Assembly: GCA_003669055.1 (NCBI GenBank)
Contig: RAYB01000003.1
Coordinates: 124,001-188,000, forward strand
DNA from: a bacterium 1XD21-70
GTDB lineage: Bacteria; Bacillota; Clostridia; Lachnospirales; Lachnospiraceae
DNA length: 64,000 nucleotides
Reading direction: 5' to 3'
Shown here: in pieces, positions 32,386 through 41,611 of the stretch
How positions within the stretch are numbered: the stretch's first letter is position 1
Layout: the number at the start of each line of letters is the position of its first letter
Made by a program: the position numbers and the translations under genes
Notes under the pieces: model-generated
What the model saw: only the letters and a program-made list of their open reading frames with translations
What the model was told of the DNA's origin: nothing
The model's database searches: none

Positions 32386-32501
32386 GTTAATCATTGCCAT
32401 TTGTCCTTCCATGCCTAAAGGAGCCGGCCGAAAAACTGCCAAATGCTTCCTGCCCTGGCTTTCCTTCCTTGTTTTCCGGCCTCCCCTTTTCCTTCCTTTC
32501 T

Positions 32502-33596
32502 TTACTTCACGCTTGCATTGTCTTTCAGGAAATTCACAACCTTAAACATCATGGCTGTGCTGTCCACCGCTTCCTCCCCGTAATTCTCCTGCAGAGCCTT
32601 GACATCCATCCCGTACTGCCCGGCCACAACCTCCCGGTCAGCATCCTCTACCTGGAAGCCTTCTTTTTCAGCGATCGCAGTCACCAGCAGCTGCTGCTTG
32701 ACCGAAATCTCCGCTGCTTTGCGCAGGTCTTCCTTAAACTGGTCCTCCGTCATGCCGAACATGCCCGCATAATCCGCCAGCCCCATCCCGTACATGCTTA
32801 CCATGCCGTTGTAGTAGTTCAGCTGGTTATTATACTGGTTTTCCACCGCCTCCGGGTTAACATCAAACTCCGATCCCTCCACAGCCGCCAGGAATACGTC
32901 GTTCTCCAGCTTCTGGTCTGCATAAGTTTCTTTCTCCTTCTGCATATCTGCCAGCGTGTCCGCCTTAAATTCGTCTACGGTAGTAAAGTCCGACATCCGC
33001 TGCACAAAATTGTCATCCAGCACTGCGTCCTTCTTCTCCTCAATTCCGTTTACCGTCACATCGAACACCACTGCCTGCCCGGCCAACTCCTCTGATTGGT
33101 ACTGCTCGGGAAAGGTCAGGTTCAGGCTTTTCTCTTCCCCGGTCTTTGCACCCACCAGTCCGTCCTCAAATCCGTCAATAAAGCTGTGGGAGCCCAGTTC
33201 CAGCTTATATCCCTGTGCCGTACCGCCCTCAAAGGCAACACCGTCCTTCATGCCCACATAATCAATGTCCACAATATCGCCTTCCTTGGCCGCCCGGTCC
33301 GTGACTGCCACATATTCCGGATTGGCGTCTAAAATGCTCTGGATCCGTGCATCCAGTTCCTCGTCCGTCACTTCGGTGGACATCCGGGTTACCTCCAGCC
33401 CCTTATACTCACCCAGGGACGCCACCTCCCCCAGGTCCACATCAGCCACCTGCCCCGCTTCTGTAGAGGCCGCCTCCGATGCACCTGTGGAGTCTTCTGC
33501 CGCAGACGTACCCCCGGCCTCCTGCTTCTTTGAGCACCCGGCCACCAGCGCCATAACCACCATTCCGCACAAAAGCGGCTTTACAAATTTTTTCAT
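32502..33596 (-). CDS. secreted trigger-factor-like foldase lipoprotein
   Basis: A 364-residue lipoprotein: signal peptide with lipobox LVAGC (Cys21), then an acidic Ala/Ser/Glu linker. Residues about 100-190 form an FKBP-type prolyl isomerase domain (GDIVDIDYVGMKDGVAFEGG, FIDGFEDGLVGAKTGE) and the rest matches the helical C-terminal chaperone arms of trigger factor. The N-terminal ribosome-binding domain is absent, so it should fold exported proteins outside the membrane, in the role PrsA has elsewhere. Single gene with its own terminator. Confidence 0.9.
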   Translation of the reverse strand: MKKFVKPLLCGMVVMALVAGCSKKQEAGGTSAAEDSTGASEAASTEAGQVADVDLGEVASLGEYKGLEVTRMSTEVTDEELDARIQSILDANPEYVAVTDRAAKEGDIVDIDYVGMKDGVAFEGGTAQGYKLELGSHSFIDGFEDGLVGAKTGEEKSLNLTFPEQYQSEELAGQAVVFDVTVNGIEEKKDAVLDDNFVQRMSDFTTVDEFKADTLADMQKEKETYADQKLENDVFLAAVEGSEFDVNPEAVENQYNNQLNYYNGMVSMYGMGLADYAGMFGMTEDQFKEDLRKAAEISVKQQLLVTAIAEKEGFQVEDADREVVAGQYGMDVKALQENYGEEAVDSTAMMFKVVNFLKDNASVK

Positions 33597-33743
33597 TCTA
33601 TTCCTTTTTCCTCTTTTCTAATATTTTCACAACAGATATCCGCATATCCCCTACACTTATATCACACCCTGCCCTTTAAAAAAACCCTTTTCATAATAAA
33701 TTCACAAAAAATTCAGAATGTTTGCAGCAAATGCCAGCTGCCC

Positions 33744-35150
33744 TCAGGCTTTATAAAATGCCTGGAAAGCCTTATAAGTATTGTAGACGTCCAGCTTGGA
33801 GGCCAGTTCAAACGGGGCGTGCATGGAGAGGATCGGCACCCCTAAATCAACCACATCAATGTCCAGCTGTGCCACATACTTGGCGATGGTGCCGCCGCCG
33901 CCCTGGTCCACGGCGCCCAACTCCCCTGCCTGCCAGTATACGCCCTCTTTCTCCATGGCCGCAATGACCCTGGCCATCGTCTCTGCGCTGGCATCATTGG
34001 CTCCGGACTTTCCTCGGGCGCCCGTATATTTGGTCAGCACGCAGCCCTTATTGATATAGCTGGAATTGTTTGCCTCAAATACATCGGCAAAAGTCGGGTC
34101 ATAGGCCGCATTCACATCCGATGACAGGCACAGCGAATTGCGGAACACGTCTCGGGCACGGACGCCTGCCGCCTCTGCCAGATCCTCCACATAATGCTTA
34201 AGGTATGCCGAGTTCATCCCCGTATTCCCCTCTGACCCGATCTCCTCCTTGTCTGTCAGTACGGTTACCGTCGTATACTTAGGAAGCTTTGCCTCTATTT
34301 CCGCCATCAGCGCCGTATATGCACAAACCCGGTCATCCTGGCCGTAAGCCCCGACAAGGCTGCGGTCCAGCCCTACATCCACCGCCTTCTGTGCCGGTAC
34401 CAACTCGATCTCCGCACGGTAAAAATCTGCCTCCGTTATCCCGTACCTGTCATGCAGAAGCTTCAGTACCAGCAGCTTCACCGGCTCCTTGATTTCCTCA
34501 TCGGCAAATGGCAGGGAACCGGCCACAATATTGAGTTCCTCCCCTTTTAAGCCCTCACTCAGCTTCCTCTCATTCTGTTTGGCCGCCAGGTGGGGCAGCA
34601 GATCCGTGACACAAAACACCGGATCCCCCTCTTTTTCGCCAATGCACAAATCTACGGTTTCCCCGTCCTTCTTTACCACTACGCCATGGATCGCCAGCGG
34701 CACCGTTCCCCACTGGTATTTGCGGATCCCCCCATAATAGTGGGTCTTAAAATAGGCGATCTCACTCTTTTCATACAGAGGGCAGGGCTTTAGGTCCAGC
34801 CGCGGCGAATCAATATGCGCCCCGTTGATCCGTACACCCCGGTCTAACGGCTCCTCGCCAAACGTCGTCGCTATCAAAGACTTATGGCGGTTCACCTGGT
34901 ATACCTTATCCCCCGGCCGGTATTTTTTGTCCGCCGCAAACGGACGGTAACCAGCCGCCTCCAGCATCCGCACTGCCGCACGCACACATTCCCTCTCGGT
35001 CTTCCCCTCATTGAGAAATGCCTTATAGCCCTCGCAAAAAGAAGCCGCCTCCTCAACCTGCTGCGGTGCCTCTTTCCCGATGTGCAAAAACTTCCATGCC
35101 AGCTGCTCCTCCAAAAGCTTCCCGGCTGATTTCTCCTTATCCTGTGCCAT
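33744..35150 (-). CDS. M18-family aminopeptidase
   Basis: A 468-residue zinc metallopeptidase of the aspartyl aminopeptidase family. Metal-binding residues lie in AHIDSPRLDLKP, TDKEEIGSEGNTG (the Glu pair acting as general base) and SSDVNAAYDP; the C-terminal LSMHAPFE supplies the last His. It removes N-terminal acidic or neutral residues from peptides in the cytosol. ATG 35150 follows AGGAGG with 9 bases; longer starts overlap the dtd gene. Last gene of the S1-SAS-GDPD-DTD cluster. Confidence 0.93.
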   Translation of the reverse strand: MAQDKEKSAGKLLEEQLAWKFLHIGKEAPQQVEEAASFCEGYKAFLNEGKTERECVRAAVRMLEAAGYRPFAADKKYRPGDKVYQVNRHKSLIATTFGEEPLDRGVRINGAHIDSPRLDLKPCPLYEKSEIAYFKTHYYGGIRKYQWGTVPLAIHGVVVKKDGETVDLCIGEKEGDPVFCVTDLLPHLAAKQNERKLSEGLKGEELNIVAGSLPFADEEIKEPVKLLVLKLLHDRYGITEADFYRAEIELVPAQKAVDVGLDRSLVGAYGQDDRVCAYTALMAEIEAKLPKYTTVTVLTDKEEIGSEGNTGMNSAYLKHYVEDLAEAAGVRARDVFRNSLCLSSDVNAAYDPTFADVFEANNSSYINKGCVLTKYTGARGKSGANDASAETMARVIAAMEKEGVYWQAGELGAVDQGGGGTIAKYVAQLDIDVVDLGVPILSMHAPFELASKLDVYNTYKAFQAFYKA

Positions 35151-35205
35151 ATTCCTCATCCTCCTGCTCTTAATCTTGTGTTGGCAAAACCTCTGCCTTA
35201 CTGCC

Positions 35206-35664
35206 TCAGGCCCGGATCCCCCGCTCATCCCCCTCCAGGATCAGGGTAAACGGACCGTCGTTCAGCAGTTCTACCTTCATATCCGCACCAAAACTTCCAT
35301 GCTCCACTTTCCTGACATGCCCTTGGCACCGTTCTACGAAGTACTCATATAACCGCTCCGCCTTATCCGGCGCCCCTGCCCCGATAAAGCTTGGCCGGTT
35401 CCCCTTACGGCAGTCCGCATACAACGTAAACTGGCTGACTACCAGGATCTCCCCGCCCACATCCGATAATGACAGGTTTGTCTTCCCCTCCCCATCCTCG
35501 AAGATCCGCAATTTGCAGATCTTATCCGCCATCCGCTCTGCCGCACGTTCCGTATCCGTCTCTGCCACACCCAGCAGAACCAAAAAACCTTTCCCAATCT
35601 CCCCCACAACCGCTCCGCCCACCCTCACGCAGGCCTTCTCCACCCGCTGCAGCACAACCCTCAT
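35206..35664 (-). CDS. dtd: D-aminoacyl-tRNA deacylase
   Basis: A 152-residue homochirality proofreading enzyme that hydrolyses D-aminoacyl-tRNA. Both family motifs are present: SQFTLYAD in the middle and NDGPFTL near the C-terminus. Length matches the family. It lies 12 bases after the GDPD gene and probably forms an operon with it; in many Firmicutes dtd sits beside an alarmone synthetase gene, as here. Confidence 0.96.
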   Translation of the reverse strand: MRVVLQRVEKACVRVGGAVVGEIGKGFLVLLGVAETDTERAAERMADKICKLRIFEDGEGKTNLSLSDVGGEILVVSQFTLYADCRKGNRPSFIGAGAPDKAERLYEYFVERCQGHVRKVEHGSFGADMKVELLNDGPFTLILEGDERGIRA

Positions 35665-35676
35665 CCCGCTCCTCCT

Positions 35677-37479
35677 TTACCGAAGCACCATCTGTAAATA
35701 CTCTAAAAGCGTCTCCGTCGCCTCTTCCCGGCAGACAATCTCCCGGGCCAGCACCGGATAATCCGTAATCAGGTTATCCACCTCCATCAGCCGCAGCCGT
35801 TCCATCTCACTTTTAGAGTTCACTGTCCAGGCATGGACTGCCATTCCCCTGGAATGAACCCTCTCCACCATGCGGCGGTTGACAAAACTGGCACGGATAC
35901 TGATGAAATCCACCTTTTCCCCGAAATCAAATTCCCCGTATGCAGCCGACAGGATATAACCCGTACGCAGCTGCGGCGCCAGCAATTTGACCTGTTCCAG
36001 ATACCCCAGGCTGGTGGATGTGACCACGCATTGCTCTTCCATCCCCCTCTCCAGGACCAGGCGTACCACTTTCTCCGGGAGCAGGCTGTCCTGCCCGACA
36101 TTTTTGATCTCAATATTTAAATTAACCTTACCCTTGCAAAAATCCAGCACTTCCTCCAGTGAGGGAATCCGTTCCCCGGCAAACTCCGGCGAAAACCAGC
36201 TGCCCACATCCAGTTCCTGAAGTTCCTCCCAGTCCATGGAAGAGATGACCCTGTTCACTCCGGCCACCCGTTTTAAAGTCGCATCATGCCCAAGTACCAC
36301 CACTTCATCCTGGGTCAGCTGCACATCGAGTTCCACATAGTCCGCCATCTCCGCAACCGCCGCCGCAACCGCCGCCATGGTATTTTCCGGCGCCGAACGG
36401 GAACTCCCCCGGTGAGCCGTGATCTGTGTTCCCGAAAATATATCATCCGTATGGGCAAACCCATGGTAAACCATATCCAGGATATACAAAAGGCCGGCGG
36501 CCGTCAGGACTGCCACAGCCGCAGCTGCCCTGCCACGCGCCGCCGAACCTCTGGGAGGGTAGCTGACCCTCTGGCGCCCCCGGCAGCAGCGGCGGCATCC
36601 CTGCCGGTAATACACGGACGCACACGCCGCAAAATCCGCCACGATCAGCAAAATCCCCCCGGCAAACAAAGCCGTCTGCTCAATCCGCTCTGCCACGGAC
36701 AGAAGCACTGCCATGGCAAGGTTGCGTTCTGCAAACAGCGCTACAAAAATTGCCGCCGCAAATACACCTAAGAGGTACGCCGCTACTGCCGCCAGAGCCG
36801 AAAACAGATTGCAAACCAGCAAAAGCATAGCCACCTGCCAATATTTCCCCGCCAGGAGCTGTCGGCTCTTTTTCCAGGCATCCGCAAAGTTTTCCTGGTC
36901 TGCCATGCACTCAAACCCTACAAAAACCGCCAGGAACGAGGGCTTCGCACATAAAAGCATACACGCCGCCACAAGCACCGTCACGTACCCGTTGCCCATC
37001 ATTTCCTGAAGCACAAAATTCACTGGCCGGATGTGGGAAAGGCAGCGGATAACAGGCAGCAGGTTCACCCAAAAAAAGTGGGGGAGCAAAAGCAATCCCA
37101 GCCTCCAGTCCCTTTTTACAATCTCCTCCGCACTTTTATGGATCCCGCCCCAGAAAATATGGAAAGGGGTCAGCTTCTGTTGGCAGGCCGACCCCTGAAA
37201 CGCAGTAATCAATGCAGCAGCTTCCAGTTCAACCAGCAAAAGCCCGATCAAACCCAAAGCCAACATCGCTGCTAATGTCCACGGCCTCCCCAGGAAATCT
37301 GCCAGGTTGGACGCCGTCAGATAGCTATACCCCGCCATCGAAAGCGTCCACCGCAGCCCCCGGTTCGCCAGCCGCAGATACCCCGGCAACACGATCCCCC
37401 GGTATAGAAGTTCAAACAAAAGAACATTTCCCAGATTCTGCCGAATCATCCGCCATGTCTCTTTTGTCAGCGCCTTCAT
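35677..37479 (-). CDS. membrane-anchored glycerophosphodiester phosphodiesterase
   Basis: A 600-residue two-part protein. Residues 1 to about 330 hold around eight hydrophobic helices (the GDPD-associated membrane domain). Residues about 345-590 are a GDPD catalytic domain with ITAHRGSSRSAPENT, ELDVQLTQDEVVVLGHD and NIEIK, containing the expected His, Glu and Asp. It probably cleaves glycerophosphodiesters derived from lipids or lipoteichoic acid outside the cell. Seven bases separate it from the synthetase gene upstream. Confidence 0.92.
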   Translation of the reverse strand: MKALTKETWRMIRQNLGNVLLFELLYRGIVLPGYLRLANRGLRWTLSMAGYSYLTASNLADFLGRPWTLAAMLALGLIGLLLVELEAAALITAFQGSACQQKLTPFHIFWGGIHKSAEEIVKRDWRLGLLLLPHFFWVNLLPVIRCLSHIRPVNFVLQEMMGNGYVTVLVAACMLLCAKPSFLAVFVGFECMADQENFADAWKKSRQLLAGKYWQVAMLLLVCNLFSALAAVAAYLLGVFAAAIFVALFAERNLAMAVLLSVAERIEQTALFAGGILLIVADFAACASVYYRQGCRRCCRGRQRVSYPPRGSAARGRAAAAVAVLTAAGLLYILDMVYHGFAHTDDIFSGTQITAHRGSSRSAPENTMAAVAAAVAEMADYVELDVQLTQDEVVVLGHDATLKRVAGVNRVISSMDWEELQELDVGSWFSPEFAGERIPSLEEVLDFCKGKVNLNIEIKNVGQDSLLPEKVVRLVLERGMEEQCVVTSTSLGYLEQVKLLAPQLRTGYILSAAYGEFDFGEKVDFISIRASFVNRRMVERVHSRGMAVHAWTVNSKSEMERLRLMEVDNLITDYPVLAREIVCREEATETLLEYLQMVLR

Positions 37480-37486
37480 GGTATTT

Positions 37487-38134
37487 TCACTCTTCCTGTT
37501 CCTCCTCCAGTGATAAAATCATCTGATTCAGTGAGAACATCTTTTCATCCAGCATATCCACCACCGCGGCGCATGCCTTCAGTTCCGCCTGCAGGTTCGC
37601 AGGGGCATTTCCTTCAAATTTATAATAAATCTTATGTTCCAGACTGGCCCAAAAGTCCATAGCCACCGTTCGGATCTGAATCTCCACCTTGGTTTCTGCC
37701 GGTCCCTGGCTTAAGTAAATAGGTATCGTCACTACCATGTGGTAACTCTTATAGCCATTGGGCTTCGGGTTCCTGATATAATCCTTCACCTGCAGGATCG
37801 TCACATCGCTTTGCCGGGCAATCATATCTGCAATCTGGTAAATGTCCTGGGTATAAGAGCAGATGATCCGGATCCCGGCAATGTCATTGAGCTTCTCCAC
37901 CATATTCTGGATGGTGACCTCCTGCCCGCCGCGTTTTAACTTCTTGACAATGCTGTCCGGTGTCTTTAAGCGGGATTTGATATGCTCAATGGGCGTGTGC
38001 CCGTATATATGGACAAACTCGCTGTTCAAAATCTCAATCTTGGTGTTGATCTCCTTCAGTGCGGAATCATACAAAAACATGATGGATTTCCACTGGTCAA
38101 TCTGGCTGTGCTCCCTGGCTATGTGGTTTTTCAA
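37487..38134 (-). CDS. small alarmone synthetase (RelQ-like)
   Basis: A 215-residue stand-alone (p)ppGpp synthetase; RelQ proteins are about 210 residues. Synthetase motifs: IVKKLKRGG, DIAGIRIICSY, VKDYIRNPKPNGYKSYH and VEIQIRTVAMDFWASLEHK. No hydrolase or ACT domain. It transfers pyrophosphate from ATP to GTP or GDP under stress. The start overlaps the stop of the S1 gene by 4 bases. Confidence 0.94.
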   Translation of the reverse strand: MKNHIAREHSQIDQWKSIMFLYDSALKEINTKIEILNSEFVHIYGHTPIEHIKSRLKTPDSIVKKLKRGGQEVTIQNMVEKLNDIAGIRIICSYTQDIYQIADMIARQSDVTILQVKDYIRNPKPNGYKSYHMVVTIPIYLSQGPAETKVEIQIRTVAMDFWASLEHKIYYKFEGNAPANLQAELKACAAVVDMLDEKMFSLNQMILSLEEEQEE

Positions 38135-38928
38135 AGCTTGATATTCTTCAGCAAGGAGGCAAGTCCCGTGGTGGCTGCCCCGGACTCCTTGTAGTTGAAT
38201 ACCTCCTCCTTCGGCTCCTCATCCTGCTCCAAAGCCTTCATGCTGAGGCTGATACGCCCATCCCCCACGCCGATGACCTTCACCGTCACCTTCTGGCCTT
38301 CCTTGAGCACTACCCCCGGATGCTTAATCCGCTGGCTGCTGATCTGGGACACGTGCAAAAGGCCGGTCACGCCGCACTCTAAGTCCACAAACGCACCGTA
38401 ATCCTTAATGCTGTCCACAGTGCCTTCCAATACGGCGCCCGCCTTGACTGCGGCCATCTTGGCTGCCTTCTCTGCGGCTTCCTTCTCCTTCATCACCACG
38501 CGCCCGGAAAGCACCAGCTTCTTGCGTTCCGGCTCCACGGTGATGGGCACTACCTCCAGGTATTTGCCAACCCAGTCCTCTAATTTCTCCACGTATTTCG
38601 TGGAAATGTGGGACGCCGGGATAAAGCCCTGGATATCGTCAATATAGGCCACGACCCCCGACTTCACCACTTCTTTGATCTTCACCTTGGTGACCGTCTT
38701 CTCCTGCATCATCTGCAGCAGGTTTGCCCACTTCTGTGCATCCGGCCCCTCCTGCTCCTGGTAATCATTATGGCGCTCGTCAAATTCCTTATAAGAAGCC
38801 TCCAGCTCGCTGGCAAAATCTGCCATGGTCTCTTCCGGCTCTGCTGCCGGTTCCGCTTTTGCCGCGCCGGCCTCCTGCGCTGCTGCCTCTGCTGCATTCA
38901 TTTCCGTATTCATTACTTCTTCGTTCAT
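38131..38928 (-). CDS. S1 RNA-binding domain protein
   Basis: A 265-residue protein with an acidic, Ala/Glu-rich N-terminus (residues 1-60) and two S1 (OB-fold) domains, the first with VKIKEVVKSGVVAYIDDIQG and the second with LEGTVDSIKDYGAFVDLECG followed by GLLHVSQIS. It resembles truncated ribosomal protein S1 forms of Clostridia and probably binds mRNA. ATG 38928 has AAGGAG nine bases upstream. First gene of the cluster with the alarmone synthetase. Confidence 0.88.
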   Translation of the reverse strand: MNEEVMNTEMNAAEAAAQEAGAAKAEPAAEPEETMADFASELEASYKEFDERHNDYQEQEGPDAQKWANLLQMMQEKTVTKVKIKEVVKSGVVAYIDDIQGFIPASHISTKYVEKLEDWVGKYLEVVPITVEPERKKLVLSGRVVMKEKEAAEKAAKMAAVKAGAVLEGTVDSIKDYGAFVDLECGVTGLLHVSQISSQRIKHPGVVLKEGQKVTVKVIGVGDGRISLSMKALEQDEEPKEEVFNYKESGAATTGLASLLKNIKL

Positions 38929-39047
38929 TATACAACACTCCTTCACTTCAGCCTCATTACCGGATAGATACTCAGCTGCTCCGGCTGCTACGAAGACTTT
39001 ACCACATTTTCGCGTATTTTTCTATAGTTTTCTGCGGAAAAATATGC

Positions 39048-39053
39048 TATACT
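39048..39053 (+). promoter_or_regulatory. extended -10 promoter of PHP gene
   Basis: TATACT with TGC before it at 39045-39047; the -35 region is poor. Located about 90 bases before the start at 39143. Confidence 0.5.
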
Positions 39054-39142
39054 CGTTACGGTTTATTTTTACTTACAATTTCGCCGTCATCCGCCCGTTT
39101 TGCCGGGTGCTTTTCGGTAAAAACGCCAAAGGAAAAACTACT

Positions 39143-39895
39143 ATGATGAATGATATCTTAGACCTGCATACCCATACCATTGTCAGCGGGCATGCCTATA
39201 ACACGCTTTACGAGATGATACACGCTGCCCAGGCCAAGGGTGTCCGCCTTCTAGGCGTCACCGAGCACTCCCCCGGGATCCCAGGGGCATGCCATCCTTT
39301 TTATTTCCTCAACTTTAAGGTGGTTCCCCGGCAGATCGGCGGCGTCCGCCTGCTGTTGGGCTGCGAACTGAACATCATTGGCTATGACGGCAGCCTTGAT
39401 TTGGAACCCCGCTATCAGAGGGGGCTGGACCTGGGCATTGCCAGCATCCACGAGCCCTGCTATACCAGCGGCACCGTATCCCAGAACACGGCTGCTTACT
39501 TAGGCGCCATGAAAAACCCTATCGTGCAAATCATCGGGCATCCGGACGACGGGCGCTTCCCTGTTGACTACGAGACCCTGGTCTGTGCCGCCAAGGAAAA
39601 CCATGTGCTCCTGGAACTAAACAACAGTTCCCTTTCCCCGGGCTGCCACCGCAAGGACTCCCGCAAGAACATGGTCACCATGCTGGAATACTGCCGCAAA
39701 TACCAGGTTCCCGTGATCCTAGACAGCGACGCCCACTGTGAGGCGGATGTCGGCAACCATGGCTGCCTCCATCAGCTTTTGGACGAAATCGCCTTCCCTA
39801 AAGAACTGGCAGTCAATGATTCCCTGGAAAAAGCCGCCGCATTCCTCCCCTCTCTACAGAGGTATTTGGCTTTAGGAGGCTCCTGCGATGATTAA
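39143..39895 (+). CDS. PHP-domain metal-dependent hydrolase
   Basis: A 250-residue PHP protein, YcdX/YcdX-like. Metal ligands are visible in LDLHTHTIVSGHAYN, GVTEHSPG, CELNIIG, QIIGHPDDG and LDSDAHCEADVG. These bind three metals and hydrolyse phosphate esters; natural substrates are uncertain. The start ATG 39143 follows AAAGGAA; the open frame extends further 5' but without protein character. Its end overlaps the LysR start by 8 bases. Confidence 0.85.
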   Translation: MMNDILDLHTHTIVSGHAYNTLYEMIHAAQAKGVRLLGVTEHSPGIPGACHPFYFLNFKVVPRQIGGVRLLLGCELNIIGYDGSLDLEPRYQRGLDLGIASIHEPCYTSGTVSQNTAAYLGAMKNPIVQIIGHPDDGRFPVDYETLVCAAKENHVLLELNNSSLSPGCHRKDSRKNMVTMLEYCRKYQVPVILDSDAHCEADVGNHGCLHQLLDEIAFPKELAVNDSLEKAAAFLPSLQRYLALGGSCDD

Positions 39896-40826
39896 CTTTC
39901 TGAACCTGGAGTATTTCTTAGTGGCTGCGGAGGAGTTGAATTTCACAAAAGCCGCCAAACAGCTTTTCATCTCCCAGCAGTCCTTAAGCAACCATATTTC
40001 CAACATGGAAAAGGAATTTGACGTCATCCTGTTCAACCGCACGAACCCCTTGACCCTGACCTATGCCGGGCAGGCGCTCAAAAAACGGGCCCGGCAGCTG
40101 CTTGCCCTCAAGAGCGAGACCTACCGGGAATTGGCAGATATCAAGGATTTTTCTGTCGGGCGCCTGACCATCGGGCTTTCCCATACCCGCGGGCGTGTCA
40201 TCCTTCCGGAAATCCTGCCGCTCTACCAGGAACAGTTCCCTAACATCGACCTAGGGCTTTTGGAAGGCAATTCCACGGAACTGGACAACGGCCTGCTCCA
40301 TGGGGACGTCGATTTGATCATCGGCATGCTGCCCTTCCGTGTGGAAAATGTCGGTACCGTCCCCCTCTGTGAAGAGGAAATCCTGCTGGCCGTATCCGAC
40401 TCTTTGTTAGAACGCTTTTTCCCCGGCCAAACCGACGAGATAAAAGCGCAGCTGATCGAGCACACCGACTTAAACCTGTTAAGCCGCTGCCCCTTCCTGA
40501 TGATCAACAAGGGCAACCGGGTACGTACCCTGGCTGACGAGATGTTCGCCGATGCCCAGATCACCCCCCAGGTCGTATTGGAGACGGAAAATATCGAGAC
40601 CGTGCTGGCACTGGCCGTCCGCGGGATGGGCATCACCTTCTACCCGAAGATGTTCATTTCCAGCCACAAGGATTTTATGGACAGGGCAAGGCAGTATAGT
40701 TCCCTGAACTTTTTCTCCCTGGACTCCCCCAAAGCCCACGGAACCTTGGGGATCGGTTTCCACAAAGACCACTATATGTCACAGGCTGCACGGGAATTCA
40801 TCCGGATTGCCACAGAAGTCATCTGA
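39888..40826 (+). CDS. LysR-family transcriptional regulator
   Basis: A 312-residue regulator: N-terminal winged helix-turn-helix (FTKAAKQLFISQQSLSNHI) and a C-terminal periplasmic-binding-like effector domain (LLEGNSTELDNGLLHGDVDLIIGMLP). Overlaps the PHP gene, so the two are cotranscribed. Target genes and ligand are not evident. Confidence 0.92.
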   Translation: MINFLNLEYFLVAAEELNFTKAAKQLFISQQSLSNHISNMEKEFDVILFNRTNPLTLTYAGQALKKRARQLLALKSETYRELADIKDFSVGRLTIGLSHTRGRVILPEILPLYQEQFPNIDLGLLEGNSTELDNGLLHGDVDLIIGMLPFRVENVGTVPLCEEEILLAVSDSLLERFFPGQTDEIKAQLIEHTDLNLLSRCPFLMINKGNRVRTLADEMFADAQITPQVVLETENIETVLALAVRGMGITFYPKMFISSHKDFMDRARQYSSLNFFSLDSPKAHGTLGIGFHKDHYMSQAAREFIRIATEVI

Positions 40827-40837
40827 CAGGCACAGAT

Positions 40838-40870
40838 GCCCCCCAAAACCATACTTTTGGGGGGCAAAAT
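40838..40870 (+). terminator. Rho-independent terminator
   Basis: GCCCCCCAAAA (40838-40848) and TTTTGGGGGGC (40855-40865) with a 6-base loop, followed by AAAATTTTT, just after the LysR gene. Confidence 0.85.
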
Positions 40871-40918
40871 TTTTCAGATACAGAGGATTTTCTGCCATAA
40901 TTTACCACCTTATCCCTC

Positions 40919-40947
40919 TTGACACATTCCCTTCCTTTTTATAAAAT
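40919..40947 (+). promoter_or_regulatory. promoter of PerR-like gene
   Basis: -35 TTGACA (40919-40924), 17-base spacer, -10 TAAAAT (40942-40947). Confidence 0.85.
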
Positions 40948-40965
40948 AATAACTGTTATTATTTT
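40943..40965. promoter_or_regulatory. PerR/Fur-type operator over the -10
   Basis: AATAATAACTGTTATTATT (40945-40963) is a perfect inverted repeat that extends two bases each side and covers the -10 of the promoter, consistent with autorepression by the Fur-family protein encoded next. Confidence 0.7.
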
Positions 40966-41031
40966 TGTCTATAATATCCTGGAATGCCATTGCATCTCCA
41001 GGCACATATCCTGACAGAAAGGAGGCTGCTT

Positions 41032-41433
41032 ATGAAAATAATAAAATACAGCCGCCAGCGGGAGTCCATCAAGGCCAGCCTTTCCAGGCGCACGGACCAT
41101 CCCACTGCCGACATGATTTATACGGATATCCGGACAGAGTTCCCCAACATCAGCTTAGGGACCGTCTACCGGAACTTAAACCTCCTGTCCGAATTAGGGG
41201 AAATCCAGAAGCTGGCATGCGGGGACGGGAAAGACCATTTCGACTGGAATACGGCTCCCCACTACCACTTTATATGCAGGCACTGCAAAGCCGTGCTGGA
41301 CCTGCCCCTCCCTCCCCAGGAAGAACTGCAGTCCCAGGCCCAGCAGGCCTTAGGCGCAACCGTGGACAGCCATATGATCTATTTCTATGGCTTTTGTACC
41401 CGCTGCGGCCATCATGAGGCCTCCGGCCATTGA
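41032..41433 (+). CDS. PerR-like Fur-family peroxide regulator
   Basis: A 133-residue Fur-family repressor. The residues at H23, D71, H77, H79 and D90 lie at a constant offset of 14 from the regulatory metal ligands of Bacillus PerR (H37, D85, H91, H93, D104); Asp rather than Glu at position 71 is the PerR hallmark. Structural zinc cysteines are C82/C85 and C122/C125. With Fe2+ bound it would repress until peroxide oxidises a histidine. Start ATG 41032 has AAAGGAGG; it is next to rubrerythrin, a typical PerR target. Confidence 0.9.
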   Translation: MKIIKYSRQRESIKASLSRRTDHPTADMIYTDIRTEFPNISLGTVYRNLNLLSELGEIQKLACGDGKDHFDWNTAPHYHFICRHCKAVLDLPLPPQEELQSQAQQALGATVDSHMIYFYGFCTRCGHHEASGH

Positions 41434-41482
41434 ATCGTTTCACAGTTGGAAAAAACTACTGAAAATATTTCTCAAAAACCGA

Positions 41483-41511
41483 TTGACATTTGTCCAAAGG
41501 TGTGCTAAATT
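41483..41511 (+). promoter_or_regulatory. promoter of rubrerythrin gene
   Basis: -35 TTGACA (41483-41488), 17-base spacer, -10 TAAATT (41506-41511) with extended TGC. Confidence 0.85.
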
Positions 41512-41516
41512 AATAT

Positions 41517-41531
41517 CAGTAATCATTACTG
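41517..41531. promoter_or_regulatory. PerR box
   Basis: CAGTAATCATTACTG is a perfect 7-1-7 inverted repeat of the PerR/Fur type at the predicted transcription start of rubrerythrin. Confidence 0.75.
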
Positions 41532-41611
41532 TTTTATGCAAACAAAAAACAGCACTGATTCCGGTAAACTTAGGATCAAAATATGTTTAATAAAGAAAAG
41601 GAGATTTCGTT

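Larger units (their letters stand above)
32117..32501 (-). other. asr leader and spacer
   Basis: About 190 transcribed bases precede asrA, including the near-palindromic repeats around CCGGAATATTCC (32192-32220 region) and the direct repeat GGATGCTTTGTGATGC. No known riboswitch class could be matched. Beyond the promoter lie a terminator and 115 bases with nothing recognised. Confidence 0.5.
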
